64,000 bases of DNA from Marinimicrobium hydrolyticum (GCF_030848505.1 NZ_JAVDDU010000002.1:434001-498000), one strand, 5' to 3'. Counted from the stretch's first letter, positions 33,881 through 43,134 are shown. The notes: generated by a model from the sequence alone, not told the origin. Numbers and translations: made by a program.

Positions 33881-34130
33881 CTAGCAGGCTGTTGAAAAAC
33901 GCTTTCGAGGCAAGCTCTGCCGACAACGAGCTCCTGCGTTGTCTAATACATGCCATCCATGGCATAAAAGGCAAAAACAGGCGACCAATCCGCCGGGAGC
34001 GGATTGGAATGCTCCGCTGGCCGTAGGCCGAGGCGCATGGATGCGCCGAGTTAATAAGCGGACACCTACACGTAGGTGTTAGGGCGACGCAGGAAGCCAA
34101 AGCCGAGATAGTTTTTCAACAGCCTGCTAG
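33881..34130. mobile_element. 250-bp MITE with CTAG target duplication
   Basis: Perfect 20-bp terminal inverted repeats (CTAGCAGGCTGTTGAAAAAC and its complement at 34111-34130). The outermost CTAG on both sides can be read as a 4-bp target duplication, the target of IS5-group elements, leaving 16-bp ends starting CAGGCTGTTG. The interior has no frame for a transposase but several hairpins (CCAATCCG/CGGATTGG, ACACCTAC/GTAGGTGT, TGCCATCCATGGCA). Confidence 0.8.
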
Positions 34131-35083
34131 GGTATGGTCCAACGCGCCTCGAACCCCCGCGCGTCCACGTGCACAAAGGGGCCTCGGTGAGCGCGGGGCC
34201 CGTACAGCCCCAAGCCACCATGAAATCGCTGAAACTGCGGCAACTTATGAATATCTTCCACGATATCTAATAAAAGCTGTGCATCGCGCATATCGATACG
34301 GCCATCACCGTTTAGATCGTCCATGCGGCCATCGCCGTTGGTGTCGACAAATATATCCGCCGCTCCACCCCACACATGACGAGAGTACTGACTATTCCCA
34401 ATGGTTTGGTTATACCAGGGCGTACGGTATCCACTCATGACGTGAAAGCTATCGGTTCGAATACCGCGCCGATTCACTTCTGCCAAAATGACCTCAAGTT
34501 TTGCGACCAGCGACTCTCGCAATACCAGATATTTTGGCCAATGGTCTGGCTGCTGCTTACATAAAAACTGACCCAGGGTGAAATGTGGGGAGATCTGCAG
34601 ATCGACCATGTCCTCATGCACTTCAATAAAGCCCGAGGGCGGACGGTAGATTGGGTTGTTTTGGAAGAGTTTGTCGGGATGGCGGCCAATTCGGTACCCA
34701 TTTAAATAGCCCCTTTGCACTTTTTCCGCTGCTACCATGACCAATACATGGAGGGTCATGGGGGGCGTATTTTCCGGCTGCACCACCAGTTGAACGCGGC
34801 CGGGTTCCGACGGAGCACGCCACTGCCACCTGTGTTCTGAAATTTTTCTTAACTCTCCAGCGCCCGCTTCCAGAGCCACTAGCTGGCTGGAGGGAAGGTG
34901 CACGCTCAGTTCGGTCACTTCCCCGGGCATAACGTAGAAAGCAAACTCACGCCAGCCAACCTGCTTGCCCTTGAATGTCACGCGGTAATCCACGGTTCCC
35001 GGATCAAACCCGGTCTCCGCGCGGACATTTAGGCAGGCTAACAGAAACAACAGTCCGCAACCAAAGCGGAGAAAGGGATTCAT
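34127..35083 (-). CDS. DUF882/M15-type peptidase with EF-hand-like loops
   Basis: 318-aa secreted or periplasmic protein (signal peptide about residues 1-22). The first half is a beta-rich DUF882-linked region; the second half is a peptidase M15 fold with SGYRTPWYN, the zinc pair H-x6-D in SRHVWGGAADIF, and a later His in FVHVDARG. Inserted after the zinc Asp is DTNGDGRMDDLNGDGRIDMRD: two adjacent 12-residue EF-hand/dockerin calcium loops. It likely trims peptidoglycan peptides, being next to ldtD as ycbK is in E. coli. Its TAG stop lies within the MITE end. Confidence 0.82.
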   Translation of the reverse strand: MNPFLRFGCGLLFLLACLNVRAETGFDPGTVDYRVTFKGKQVGWREFAFYVMPGEVTELSVHLPSSQLVALEAGAGELRKISEHRWQWRAPSEPGRVQLVVQPENTPPMTLHVLVMVAAEKVQRGYLNGYRIGRHPDKLFQNNPIYRPPSGFIEVHEDMVDLQISPHFTLGQFLCKQQPDHWPKYLVLRESLVAKLEVILAEVNRRGIRTDSFHVMSGYRTPWYNQTIGNSQYSRHVWGGAADIFVDTNGDGRMDDLNGDGRIDMRDAQLLLDIVEDIHKLPQFQRFHGGLGLYGPRAHRGPFVHVDARGFEARWTIP

Positions 35084-35113
35084 CTCAATAGGGACTCCGA
35101 AGGAGAAAAGTAC

Positions 35114-36772
35114 TCAGGACGACGAAGATTTAGGCTCGGAGTTAAGCGCATTAATTAATGCTTGATCCCGTTGATACACATCACCTCGATACTGAATACG
35201 GCCCTGATCGTCTACCCAAGCCGTCCAATAAAGTAAGTGCACTGGCAATGGCCGGTTCAGTCGCACCGTTGTTTCCTGGCCGCTTTCAAAGGTCCGACCG
35301 ATGCGCTCCGGCGACATCAGGTTTGCCCGTTCGCTCAGCAGCCAGAGCGTTAACCGCTGCGGGTCTTCCACCCGGATACAGCCCGAGCTTAGCGCTCGAT
35401 CATCTTCGGCAAACAGCCCGCGCGCCGGCGTATCATGGAGGTATACGTTATGACGGTTGGGAAACATAAATTTGACCTGTCCCAGAGCGTTTTGTGGGCC
35501 CGGGGACTGCCGTAAACGGTAGGGGAAATTTCTGGGGGATAGCTTGGACCATTGGACTTCCGCCGGGTCTATCCGCACCTCGCTGGGCCCCCACCCCTGC
35601 AACACTGAAAACCCCATTTCGTCCAAATAGTTCAAACTGGAACGAATTCTGGGGAGTTGATCCTGAACAGCCAGCTTATGGGGGACTTCCCAGGAGGGGT
35701 TTAACACCAGGTAGCTCATTCGTCCGGTAAACACGGGCGTGCGGCGGTAGGGCCTGCCGACGACCACGCGCTGCTCCATTACGGTTTCCCCCTGGCTCAC
35801 CACCCGCATATCGAAACCCGCGATGTTGACCAGGATGTATTCCTCCCCCAGAGAACTGGGCAACCAACGCCACCGCTCCAGATTAGCTCGCAACTGCTCG
35901 ATTCGTTCCTGGGGAGATACATCGAGCGCCGCAATCGTGCGCGGACCTATAATGCCGTCCGGCTTTAACCCGTGGCGGTCCTGAAAACGTACCACCGCCC
36001 GCTGCAAGGCCGCATCGTAATGCTCCGAAGACTCATCCAACTCCATACCGCTTTCGGGCTTCAAGTCCTGCAGTCTTATCAGGCGAGTGCGGATTTGCGG
36101 TAGGCGCGCGTCGCTCCCGCCCGGTCGAATCAAGGGGCCGGAGCCGATCAGCGGCCAGCTTTCCTGATCAGCAATCTGTCTTTGCAAGGTTAAACGTTTC
36201 TGCAAGGTTCGATACGCGGGATAATCAGGCACCAGAGATTCCAGAACCACTCGCAATTCTGTTGCCTGGTCGGTCTGGATCTGAGTCAAATGAGTACGCA
36301 AAGCGGCGGGCTCTCGCTCTATCAGCCAGCCTGGATCGATAGTAACGGGATCTATCCGCCCGTTGGCCAAATGGTGGCCCAAGGTTAGCAACGCGTCGGA
36401 GGCCAACAGCTCTAACTCTATATGAGCGGTATCGTCAGCCGCTTGAGCCTCCATGAGCTCCACAATGCGTTGGCGATGGTAATGATCGGGATTTAACCCA
36501 TGCTCGTAGGCCAACTCCAGTACCGCCAACAACTCGCCCTGCACTGCACTCGGCCGGGCGTGTTCATCAAACCAAATAGGCTGCCACGCTCGGCGTTCAT
36601 ACAGTGATTGCAGTGGAGCCACGGCATACAGCTCTTGATCTACCGAGGTGACGTCGTCTGGGAGGTAGAGCGCTTCCAAACGGTGTCGCAACTGCTCCCG
36701 TAACTCTTCCGACGCTTGGGCCGCTAGGGGAAACAACAAGATTAGGCTTACAAGGAAGCTACGCTTTAGCAC
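35114..36772 (-). CDS. ldtD: Murein L,D-transpeptidase (LdtD/YcbB type)
   Basis: 552-aa periplasmic enzyme making 3-3 cross-links. Signal peptide (LKRSFLVSLILLFPLAAQAS), an N-terminal scaffold, a peptidoglycan-binding domain (YDAALQRAVVRFQDRHGLKPDGIIGPRT in two parts, about 255-295), then the YkuD catalytic domain with HDTPARGLF and catalytic Cys in SSGCIRVEDP. I chose the GTG at 36772, which has GGAG seven bases upstream and a clean signal peptide; the frame is open to a TTG at 36796. Thirty bp separate it from the M15-type gene downstream. Confidence 0.92.
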   Translation of the reverse strand: MLKRSFLVSLILLFPLAAQASEELREQLRHRLEALYLPDDVTSVDQELYAVAPLQSLYERRAWQPIWFDEHARPSAVQGELLAVLELAYEHGLNPDHYHRQRIVELMEAQAADDTAHIELELLASDALLTLGHHLANGRIDPVTIDPGWLIEREPAALRTHLTQIQTDQATELRVVLESLVPDYPAYRTLQKRLTLQRQIADQESWPLIGSGPLIRPGGSDARLPQIRTRLIRLQDLKPESGMELDESSEHYDAALQRAVVRFQDRHGLKPDGIIGPRTIAALDVSPQERIEQLRANLERWRWLPSSLGEEYILVNIAGFDMRVVSQGETVMEQRVVVGRPYRRTPVFTGRMSYLVLNPSWEVPHKLAVQDQLPRIRSSLNYLDEMGFSVLQGWGPSEVRIDPAEVQWSKLSPRNFPYRLRQSPGPQNALGQVKFMFPNRHNVYLHDTPARGLFAEDDRALSSGCIRVEDPQRLTLWLLSERANLMSPERIGRTFESGQETTVRLNRPLPVHLLYWTAWVDDQGRIQYRGDVYQRDQALINALNSEPKSSSS

Positions 36773-36882
36773 TGAAAAGCTCCGCCGGCACAACAAGGCC
36801 GTTTGACATAGTGGCTAGGTCCCGGGTTCCAACCGCTTGAGCGGGACTAATCTGGACTCACCCGGGACACCTAAACTCTACT

Positions 36883-37485
36883 TTACCTCCCAGTGTTGCG
36901 CAAATGGTCGCACTCTGTATGTACATCCAGAGCTCCTCGTCGACCCAACATGCGCCGTAGCGTGCTGTCTCTGTCAAAGTAGTGATGCTTTAGCGCGCCC
37001 ACAATATGCAAGCCAACAGCACCCATCAAGATATAACCCAACCATTCATGAGCCAGGTGCCCAATGCGGGACCAGGTTTCGCTGTAAGCCATTACCTGCC
37101 CTGCCTGAGTGGGATCATAATTGGTTGGCACAAGGACAAAACCAAAGATTCCAAACCCGTGACCGCTGGCGCCGGAGTAAAGCATGCCGGTAACCGGTAG
37201 GGCGAGTAATCCCACAAGCAGAACCCAGTGCGTTGCGTGCGCAAGCCTTCGTTCCCACATGGGGTAACTGTGCGCGGGTTCCGGCCACCCCAGCCAAAGG
37301 CGCCGGACGACACGCACGAGAATAAACGGAAAGATCAACACGCCTATGGATTTATGGATGGGGTATAACGCCCACACCTCAGCCGTCGCCATGTAGGCGC
37401 CGCTCGCCAGCATGCCAAAAATGAGGATGGCCGTCAGCCAGTGAAATAGTCGAGTGGTGGCATCAAGCCGGTTGTTGGTATTCAT
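36883..37485 (-). CDS. Cytochrome b561-type membrane protein
   Basis: 200-aa integral membrane cytochrome b with four TM helices. Start ATG 37485 (MNTNNRLDATTRLFHWL). Candidate haem ligands: His in TRLFHWL (helix 1), His in PIHKSIGV (loop/helix 2), His in RLAHATHWVLL (helix 3) and His in GHLAHEWLGY (helix 4). It probably moves electrons between quinol and a periplasmic acceptor such as superoxide (CybB-like). The partner is not evident in the neighbourhood. Confidence 0.85.
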   Translation of the reverse strand: MNTNNRLDATTRLFHWLTAILIFGMLASGAYMATAEVWALYPIHKSIGVLIFPFILVRVVRRLWLGWPEPAHSYPMWERRLAHATHWVLLVGLLALPVTGMLYSGASGHGFGIFGFVLVPTNYDPTQAGQVMAYSETWSRIGHLAHEWLGYILMGAVGLHIVGALKHHYFDRDSTLRRMLGRRGALDVHTECDHLRNTGR

Positions 37486-37635
37486 CAAAAATCTCCGCTT
37501 TACCGATGACAACGAGTCCAGAATGAACTCAAGCATCAGAAAAACAGAGAGGAGACCTTAGCACCACAGATTTGGTACCAATGTCCGAATAGAGGGGCAA
37601 GCGTCCCTCCGCACAGTGTCAGCCAGGCATACCAC

Positions 37636-38460
37636 TCAGCCCGACTGCTGGACCATCGACAATCGTTTTAACTGGGCGCGGTAGCCTTTACTCATGGGGA
37701 TCTGTTGATCACTGCGCAACACGACCGTCCCGTTTCCAGCCGGCTGAACCACAATCTGCTCGATAGCGCCTATGTTTACGAGGTGAGAGCGGTGTACCTG
37801 AACAAAGCTATCCGCCGGCAAGCGCTGTTGCAGTTGCTTAAGGGATGAGCGCACAAGATACTGCTCCTGGCCACAGAAGATATCGACATAGTTACCGGCC
37901 GCACTTAAGGCGTCAATGCTTTCGACTTTGACCAGGCACTCCCGCTTACCCTGAAAGACCAACAAGCTGTGGCATAGTGCCGCCGGCTGGGGAGCGACCG
38001 CCGCTTTGCGCTGGCGCGCTGGATGAGGACGATAAATGACCTGCCACACCAGCACGACTATGGCGAACGCTGTCAGGTGACGCGGCAGGAAATAAATAAA
38101 GCTGGTGAAGGCTTCAGCCCCTTCCAGAACATCCAGTGTTACTCGGGAACCCAAAGTGAGTGCGACAGCAAGCATCGCCCCCACACCATAAAACTGGGCA
38201 TGCGCAGACCAAGACAACGAAGGCTTCTGGTGATGGGCGCGCAAAGCGGTGGATAGCACCGGAGTCAACAGTAACCATAGGCCCCATTCACGGATAACCC
38301 AGATTATCGCATCAACGATATCGATCGGCGCCGCTTCGACCCAAGCGGTATAGGCCAGGCAGTAGATGGCGAGATAGCTCATGTAACCGCCCCAACCAAA
38401 CAAGGACCCCTTCAAGTCCAGAGGGTGAAGCGCCCAAAGATTTCCAGCAGATTGTTTCAT
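37636..38460 (-). CDS. Membrane-bound LytTR transcriptional regulator
   Basis: 274 aa. The first 160 residues hold four or five TM helices; the C-terminal LytTR DNA-binding domain spans about 175-270 (VESIDALSAAGNYVDIFC, SSLKQLQQRLPADSFVQVHRSHLVNI, VLRSDQQIPMSKGYR). No response-regulator receiver domain: sensing is presumably by the membrane part directly. It is one of two such regulators within 3 kb. Confidence 0.87.
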   Translation of the reverse strand: MKQSAGNLWALHPLDLKGSLFGWGGYMSYLAIYCLAYTAWVEAAPIDIVDAIIWVIREWGLWLLLTPVLSTALRAHHQKPSLSWSAHAQFYGVGAMLAVALTLGSRVTLDVLEGAEAFTSFIYFLPRHLTAFAIVVLVWQVIYRPHPARQRKAAVAPQPAALCHSLLVFQGKRECLVKVESIDALSAAGNYVDIFCGQEQYLVRSSLKQLQQRLPADSFVQVHRSHLVNIGAIEQIVVQPAGNGTVVLRSDQQIPMSKGYRAQLKRLSMVQQSG

Positions 38461-38581
38461 ATGAGTTCAGTGCGGCCGTAGCGGTTTTTACGGAGTATGC
38501 ATGGCGGGTACTGTAGAGGCAACTGAATGGATTCCACTTACCGCGGCATGCGTGTAAAAGCTAATACGCTTAGCTCTTTCC

Positions 38582-38806
38582 TCAGTTATCGGGCTCGCCC
38601 TCGTAATAAAAAACCTCTTCCAACGGCTTATCGAAAACACGCGCAATACGAAAAGCCAGCTCCAAAGAGGGTGAATACCGATTCGCCTCCAATGCCAAGA
38701 TGGTTTGCCGTGTTACTCCCACGGACTCCGCCAAGGCTGCCTGAGTCATTTCGCCGTGCTCGAAACGGAGTCGGCGAATTGAGTTGCTGATGTTTAGCTT
38801 CGGCAT
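38582..38806 (-). CDS. XRE-family regulator, YozG-like
   Basis: 74-aa helix-turn-helix protein (TQAALAESVGVTRQTILALEANRYSPSLELAF in sequence, then FDKPLEEVFYYE). This small class is typically paired with a membrane protein gene. Here its ATG follows the membrane gene's TAG stop with no gap, so the two are translationally coupled. Confidence 0.9.
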   Translation of the reverse strand: MPKLNISNSIRRLRFEHGEMTQAALAESVGVTRQTILALEANRYSPSLELAFRIARVFDKPLEEVFYYEGEPDN

Positions 38807-39277
38807 CTAACCCCCTCTTCGGTAGTGAAACAGCTGCACGGCAGCACGCAACACGGAAGAAGCGACCAGAACCACAATGAGCAGATGGACAACTGTGGCA
38901 GGGGAAGTACGGAAAATTGTTGGAGCACCGATATTTCCCGCCACTGAATGCATAATGATGTGGCCGATGACAGCGACGACGCCCACCGCCAACACATAGT
39001 AGCCGACCGTATTGGCGCGAGCCTGAAAGCGGTAGTCGCGCTCGTCCATGGGCTCCGCTCGAGTAAGCGCGTGAATCGCGCCGAATATCACCACCGAGGC
39101 CACTATCGCCAATACCACCGTCCGCACTACCAAGCCGACTAAGGCTGGTTCACTCAGCTCACCACCCAGCCCCTGAGCGGCGATGCTCCCGAAATAGTAC
39201 AAAGCGACGAGCACATCGACCGCCAAGGTGCCCCAAATCAACGCCTCTCGGCGCGTTGCGGAAATTTGAATATTCAC
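38807..39277 (-). CDS. Four-TM membrane protein, partner of the XRE gene
   Basis: 156 aa from a GTG start at 39277, which has AGGAG six bases upstream; the frame's earlier TTG start lacks one. Four hydrophobic helices (about 12-32, 45-70, 90-115, 125-145) with a conserved-looking polar loop EPMDERDYRFQARANTVGYY between helices 2 and 3, the style of DUF2178-type proteins paired with XRE regulators. Function unknown; possibly a sensor or antagonist of the regulator. Confidence 0.75.
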   Translation of the reverse strand: MNIQISATRREALIWGTLAVDVLVALYYFGSIAAQGLGGELSEPALVGLVVRTVVLAIVASVVIFGAIHALTRAEPMDERDYRFQARANTVGYYVLAVGVVAVIGHIIMHSVAGNIGAPTIFRTSPATVVHLLIVVLVASSVLRAAVQLFHYRRGG

Positions 39278-39387
39278 ATTTCTCTCCTCATAGTTGAACA
39301 AGGAGAAATGTAATCTATTTATTACCCCATGTATAGTTTTTTTTACGTTGAGTAAAGCCAGTCCCCCAGCTCCGGCGTGCGCGCCAA

Positions 39388-40230
39388 CTACAGTTGCTGC
39401 TTTAGCTGCTGCCTATAGCGCCGACTGACGGGCACCTGGGTGCCATCGTTTAAACAAGCGCGCGCATCGCCACTTTCCAGGGTTTCGATTTCTTGAATTC
39501 GGTCAAGGTTGAGAATGGCGCTGCGGTGCACCCGAGCAAATCCCTGCGTTGAAAGCGCCTTTTCAAGGTTAGCCATGGTTTCCCTTAGCGGATAAAGCCG
39601 ATCACCCACATGCAGCGTTACATAGTTACCGGCAGATTCAGCCCAATCGATATCGGCAACTTTCACCAAGAACTCTCGACCCAGTTTCTTCACCAGGAAA
39701 CGGTCGGTGACCGCCTCCGCCGGTGCCTCCTCGACCCCTTGAGCTAGAAATTGGGCTTCGCCCTGCCAGCGACGAAGCACAAAACGGTAAAGGTATATAA
39801 ATGCGAGAATAGTGGCATAGGTGCGTACGTCTTTCAGATACTCATAGAGCATCTCCAGAGGCCAATGACCAAAATCATAGTCGCTGCCCAGTAACGCATA
39901 GGCCCACTCCCGCAACGCCACCATGCCCACCACATGCAATACCGAAAAAGGTACCGTGAACCCCAAATGCACCAAGGCATGACGGCGCAGATACGGACGC
40001 TGCAGTGGAAACCTTCGGTCCACGGCAAGAATGAACGGAATGAGAAGGAGCAGCATAAAAGCGCTGGAAAGCTCCCATACCCAGGGTTCCCAAACTTCAA
40101 ACCCTAAGCCATTACGGGCAATGTCTAAGGTGCTAACAATACTGTTAGCTGCGGCTTGCGCGGCTAAAAAAACCACCCAAAAGCTGCCTTCCCACCAGCG
40201 CCTATACGCCAACCAGTTTTCCCGTTTCAT
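39388..40230 (-). CDS. Membrane-bound LytTR transcriptional regulator, second
   Basis: 280 aa from the ATG at 40230 (MKRENWLAYRRWW) behind GGGGAG. Four TM helices in the first 150 residues, then a LytTR domain (FLVKKLGREFLVKVADIDWAESAGNYV, RETMANLEKALSTQGFARVHRS, DGTQVPVSRRYRQQL, given as separate segments). It is paralogous in layout to the gene at 37636-38460. It is divergent from the acyltransferase gene across a 169-bp spacer and is a candidate regulator of it. Confidence 0.87.
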   Translation of the reverse strand: MKRENWLAYRRWWEGSFWVVFLAAQAAANSIVSTLDIARNGLGFEVWEPWVWELSSAFMLLLLIPFILAVDRRFPLQRPYLRRHALVHLGFTVPFSVLHVVGMVALREWAYALLGSDYDFGHWPLEMLYEYLKDVRTYATILAFIYLYRFVLRRWQGEAQFLAQGVEEAPAEAVTDRFLVKKLGREFLVKVADIDWAESAGNYVTLHVGDRLYPLRETMANLEKALSTQGFARVHRSAILNLDRIQEIETLESGDARACLNDGTQVPVSRRYRQQLKQQL

Positions 40231-40399
40231 TTGCCACTCCCCTTGGGCGGCGATTATAGCAACAAGGTGAGGACAACTCGTCACTCACTTCCACCGCTTG
40301 GCCCCCAGCAGCTGCAGTTGGTCACAAGGCGCTTCTCGCAGGAGCCGTTTGCGGTGATGCTTTGGGCTTAACTGTTGGGGTTGCTAGGAGAAGTAGACA

Positions 40400-41617
40400 A
40401 TGACCCAGGGTATTCATGCCCCACCCCACCCTCGCTCATCCCACCAACGACGGTATGATATTGATGCGCTGCGGGTGTTCGCCTTTGGTTTATTGATTTT
40501 CTATCACGTGGGTATGTTTTACGCGTCCGACTGGCACTGGCATGTGAAGTCCCAGTATTCATCCGAAGTGTTGCAAAGGGTCATGCTAATGGTGAATCCA
40601 TGGCGCATGCCGCTTATCTTTCTAGTCTCGGGTTTCGCCAGCTACTTTCTACTGCGGAAATTGGGAAGAAATGGTTTCGCGCGCTCCCGAGTCTGGCGCC
40701 TTCTCTTACCGCTCTTGTTCGGTATGGTAGTGATTGTACCGCCTCAGGCCTATTTGCAAGCAGTCGCCAATGGCGGTTTCGAAGGTCATTATGGAGAATT
40801 CCTATGGCGATACTTAACGCTCCAATCGTGGCCACCTAAGGCTTTCGATGGCTCTGATATCGGCGTCACCTGGAACCACCTCTGGTACCTGCCCTATCTA
40901 TTAACATATTCACTGATTCTCTCCCTTTTGGCGCCGTTTCTGCGTCGGCCGATAGGTCGAGGTTTGGTGCAAGGGTTCCAGAACCTAGGTGGCTGGCAAC
41001 TCTTTGTGGTCCCGGTTTTGCTGTTCGTTGTTTACGACTTCCTGCTCTATGACCGCTTTCCTGCCACCTACGCATGGCACAACGACTGGCACAGTCATGC
41101 GGTGTACTTTACCGCCTTTATTTTGGGTTACGTAATGGCGACCGCTGACCGACTGTGGAGAGAGCTGCAGCGACTACGCTGGCCGGCTATCGTACTCGCC
41201 GTTAGCACTTACCTACTGTACTTCCATGTTGAAGTGCATGAGTTTTTGCCCACGTCAGTGAACAGAGCGGGGCGACGCCTACTTTCAAACTACAACGGCT
41301 GGTTCTGGCTGCTTGCTGTGCTAGGTTGGGCACACCATCTACTGAACAGGCCGTTTAGCTGGTTACCGTATGCAACCGAGGCTGTCTTCTCTTGGTACAT
41401 CCTGCACCAGACCATCACGATCGTCGCAGGTGTGGCACTGACAAAGTACCAACTGGGGCCGGCAGTCGAGCCGCTTCTGGTAGTCTTAGCCACAGTGATA
41501 GGCTGCGCGGCCATACATGAATTTGCGATAAGGCGCTGGCGCTTACTGCGCCCGCTGTTCGGCTTAAAGTCGATGCCAGCGGGCGAGACAAACTTCGTTC
41601 AACACCGACCTATTTAG
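40400..41617 (+). CDS. Acyltransferase 3 family membrane protein
   Basis: 405-aa integral membrane acyltransferase with about ten TM helices. The family start motif RRYDIDALRVFAFGLLIFYH contains the key His, and FLVSGFASYFLLRKLG the Arg/Lys-rich second segment. Such enzymes acylate periplasmic glucans, O-antigen or other glycans (OpgC-like). ATG with AGGAGAAG upstream. Its TAG stop overlaps the TAA stop of convergent metY. Confidence 0.88.
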   Translation: MTQGIHAPPHPRSSHQRRYDIDALRVFAFGLLIFYHVGMFYASDWHWHVKSQYSSEVLQRVMLMVNPWRMPLIFLVSGFASYFLLRKLGRNGFARSRVWRLLLPLLFGMVVIVPPQAYLQAVANGGFEGHYGEFLWRYLTLQSWPPKAFDGSDIGVTWNHLWYLPYLLTYSLILSLLAPFLRRPIGRGLVQGFQNLGGWQLFVVPVLLFVVYDFLLYDRFPATYAWHNDWHSHAVYFTAFILGYVMATADRLWRELQRLRWPAIVLAVSTYLLYFHVEVHEFLPTSVNRAGRRLLSNYNGWFWLLAVLGWAHHLLNRPFSWLPYATEAVFSWYILHQTITIVAGVALTKYQLGPAVEPLLVVLATVIGCAAIHEFAIRRWRLLRPLFGLKSMPAGETNFVQHRPI

Positions 41618-42891
41618 CCGGACACCTTATCCAGCGCCTGATCAACATCTGCAATGATGTCGTCGATATGTTCTATGCCGATGCTTAAACGCACCAAATC
41701 TTCCGGCACTCCCGCTGCGGCGAGTTCTTCGGGGTTCAACTGTCGGTGGGTAGTAGTGGCGGGGTGGCACGCCAGGGACTTGGCATCGCCGATGTTGACC
41801 AAACGCAGAATCATTTGCAGCGCATCGATAAACTGAACGCCGGATTGTTTACCACCTTTAATACCAAAACTGAGAATACCTGACGCTTTGCCGCCGCTTA
41901 TTTTTTGGCAGAGCTCGTTGTAAGGGCTGTCTGGCAACGCGGCGTAGCTGACCCAAGTAACCTTTGGGTGTTGTTGTAAATGTTTGGCTACCGCTAGCGC
42001 GTTTTCGCAGTGGCGCTCCATACGCAGACCGAGGGTTTCCAAGCCCTGCATAATCAGGAATGCACTGTGTGGCGCGAGAGCGGAACCTGTGTTGCGCAGG
42101 GGCACCACTCGGCAGCGGCCAATAAAGGCAGCCGCGCCTAAGGCTTCCGTATAAACCACGTCGTGATACGACGGATCAGGCTCGTTCAGCATGGGGAAGC
42201 GCTTCTTATTGGCTACCCAGTCAAACTTGCCGGAATCCACAATGACGCCCCCCACAGTAGTACCATGCCCGCCGATGTATTTGGTTAGGGAGTGGACCAC
42301 GATGTCCGCACCCAGGTCGAACGGCCGACAGAGATAAGGCGTAGCCACGGTATTGTCCACAATCAGGGGCACACCGTGACGATGACCAATTTCCGCCAAG
42401 CGCTCTATATCCACCACATTGCCCGCCGGGTTGCCGATGGATTCGCAGAAAATCGCCCGGGTCTTGTCGTCAATAAAGCTTTCCAGCTTTTCGTAATCGT
42501 CGTAAGACGCCATACGCACGTCGATCCCTTGGCGGGGCAAACTGTGGGCAAACAGGTTATAGGTGCCGCCGTAAAGCTGACTGGTACTTATGATGTTGTC
42601 CCCGGCGGAGGTAATGCACTGAATGGCGTACGTAATCGCCGCCATACCCGAAGCCAAACCCAACGCCGCGATTCCTCCTTCCATCGCCGCCATGCGCGCC
42701 TCAAGGACCGCCGTGGTGGGATTCATGATGCGGGTGTAGATATTGCCCTCGACTTTCAGATCAAAAAGATCCGCCCCGTGCTGGGTGTCGTCAAAGGTAT
42801 AGGAGGTGGTCTGGTAAATGGGCACCGCCGCCGCGCGGGTGGTGGGGTCGGATTTGTAGCCTTCATGTAACGCCAGAGACTCAAGCTTCAT
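41614..42891 (-). CDS. metY: O-acetylhomoserine sulfhydrylase (MetY type)
   Basis: 425-aa PLP enzyme of the Cys/Met metabolism family making homocysteine from O-acetylhomoserine and sulfide. Seen: ATSYTFDDTQHGADLFDL, MAAMEGGIAALGLASGMAAI, DNTVATPYLCRPFDLGADIVVHSLTKYIGGHG in parts, with the PLP Lys in SLTKYIGGH (near residue 210). The length above 420 with the 50-residue insertion is that of MetY rather than MetB. A 283-bp leader region upstream shows no SAM-riboswitch motif I can recognise. Confidence 0.93.
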   Translation of the reverse strand: MKLESLALHEGYKSDPTTRAAAVPIYQTTSYTFDDTQHGADLFDLKVEGNIYTRIMNPTTAVLEARMAAMEGGIAALGLASGMAAITYAIQCITSAGDNIISTSQLYGGTYNLFAHSLPRQGIDVRMASYDDYEKLESFIDDKTRAIFCESIGNPAGNVVDIERLAEIGHRHGVPLIVDNTVATPYLCRPFDLGADIVVHSLTKYIGGHGTTVGGVIVDSGKFDWVANKKRFPMLNEPDPSYHDVVYTEALGAAAFIGRCRVVPLRNTGSALAPHSAFLIMQGLETLGLRMERHCENALAVAKHLQQHPKVTWVSYAALPDSPYNELCQKISGGKASGILSFGIKGGKQSGVQFIDALQMILRLVNIGDAKSLACHPATTTHRQLNPEELAAAGVPEDLVRLSIGIEHIDDIIADVDQALDKVSG

Positions 42892-43112
42892 AGGGTAACT
42901 CCACTCTTTGAATGTAACTGCGACCTCGCAGCGCGAGGATAAGAGAATGTATCAATGTAGCAGAGTTGAATGAGCCGTGACAGATAAGCCTGGGCGAAGT
43001 CGTTCAGGGATGATTGCGCTAGTTTGTTTGGTGATATCTCACCAAGATCCAAGAAGTTTCGATAAATTTCGATCATGTGTATTGATGAATTTTGCGATTA
43101 CGTAAACAAAAA

Positions 43113-43134
43113 ACCCCGAGCCTAAGCACGGGGT
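43113..43134 (-). terminator. Terminator of the CBM/di-haem oxidoreductase gene
   Basis: AACCCCG...CGGGGTT hairpin with A-rich and T-rich flanks on either side, so it could act in both directions. It lies about 40 bp after the 43175-46009 gene on the minus strand. Confidence 0.85.

Noticed and set aside
42892-43080. Possible SAM riboswitch in the metY leader
   Set aside because: No SAM-I, SAM-II or SAH aptamer core could be recognised. A covariance-model search would be decisive; a hit would overturn this.
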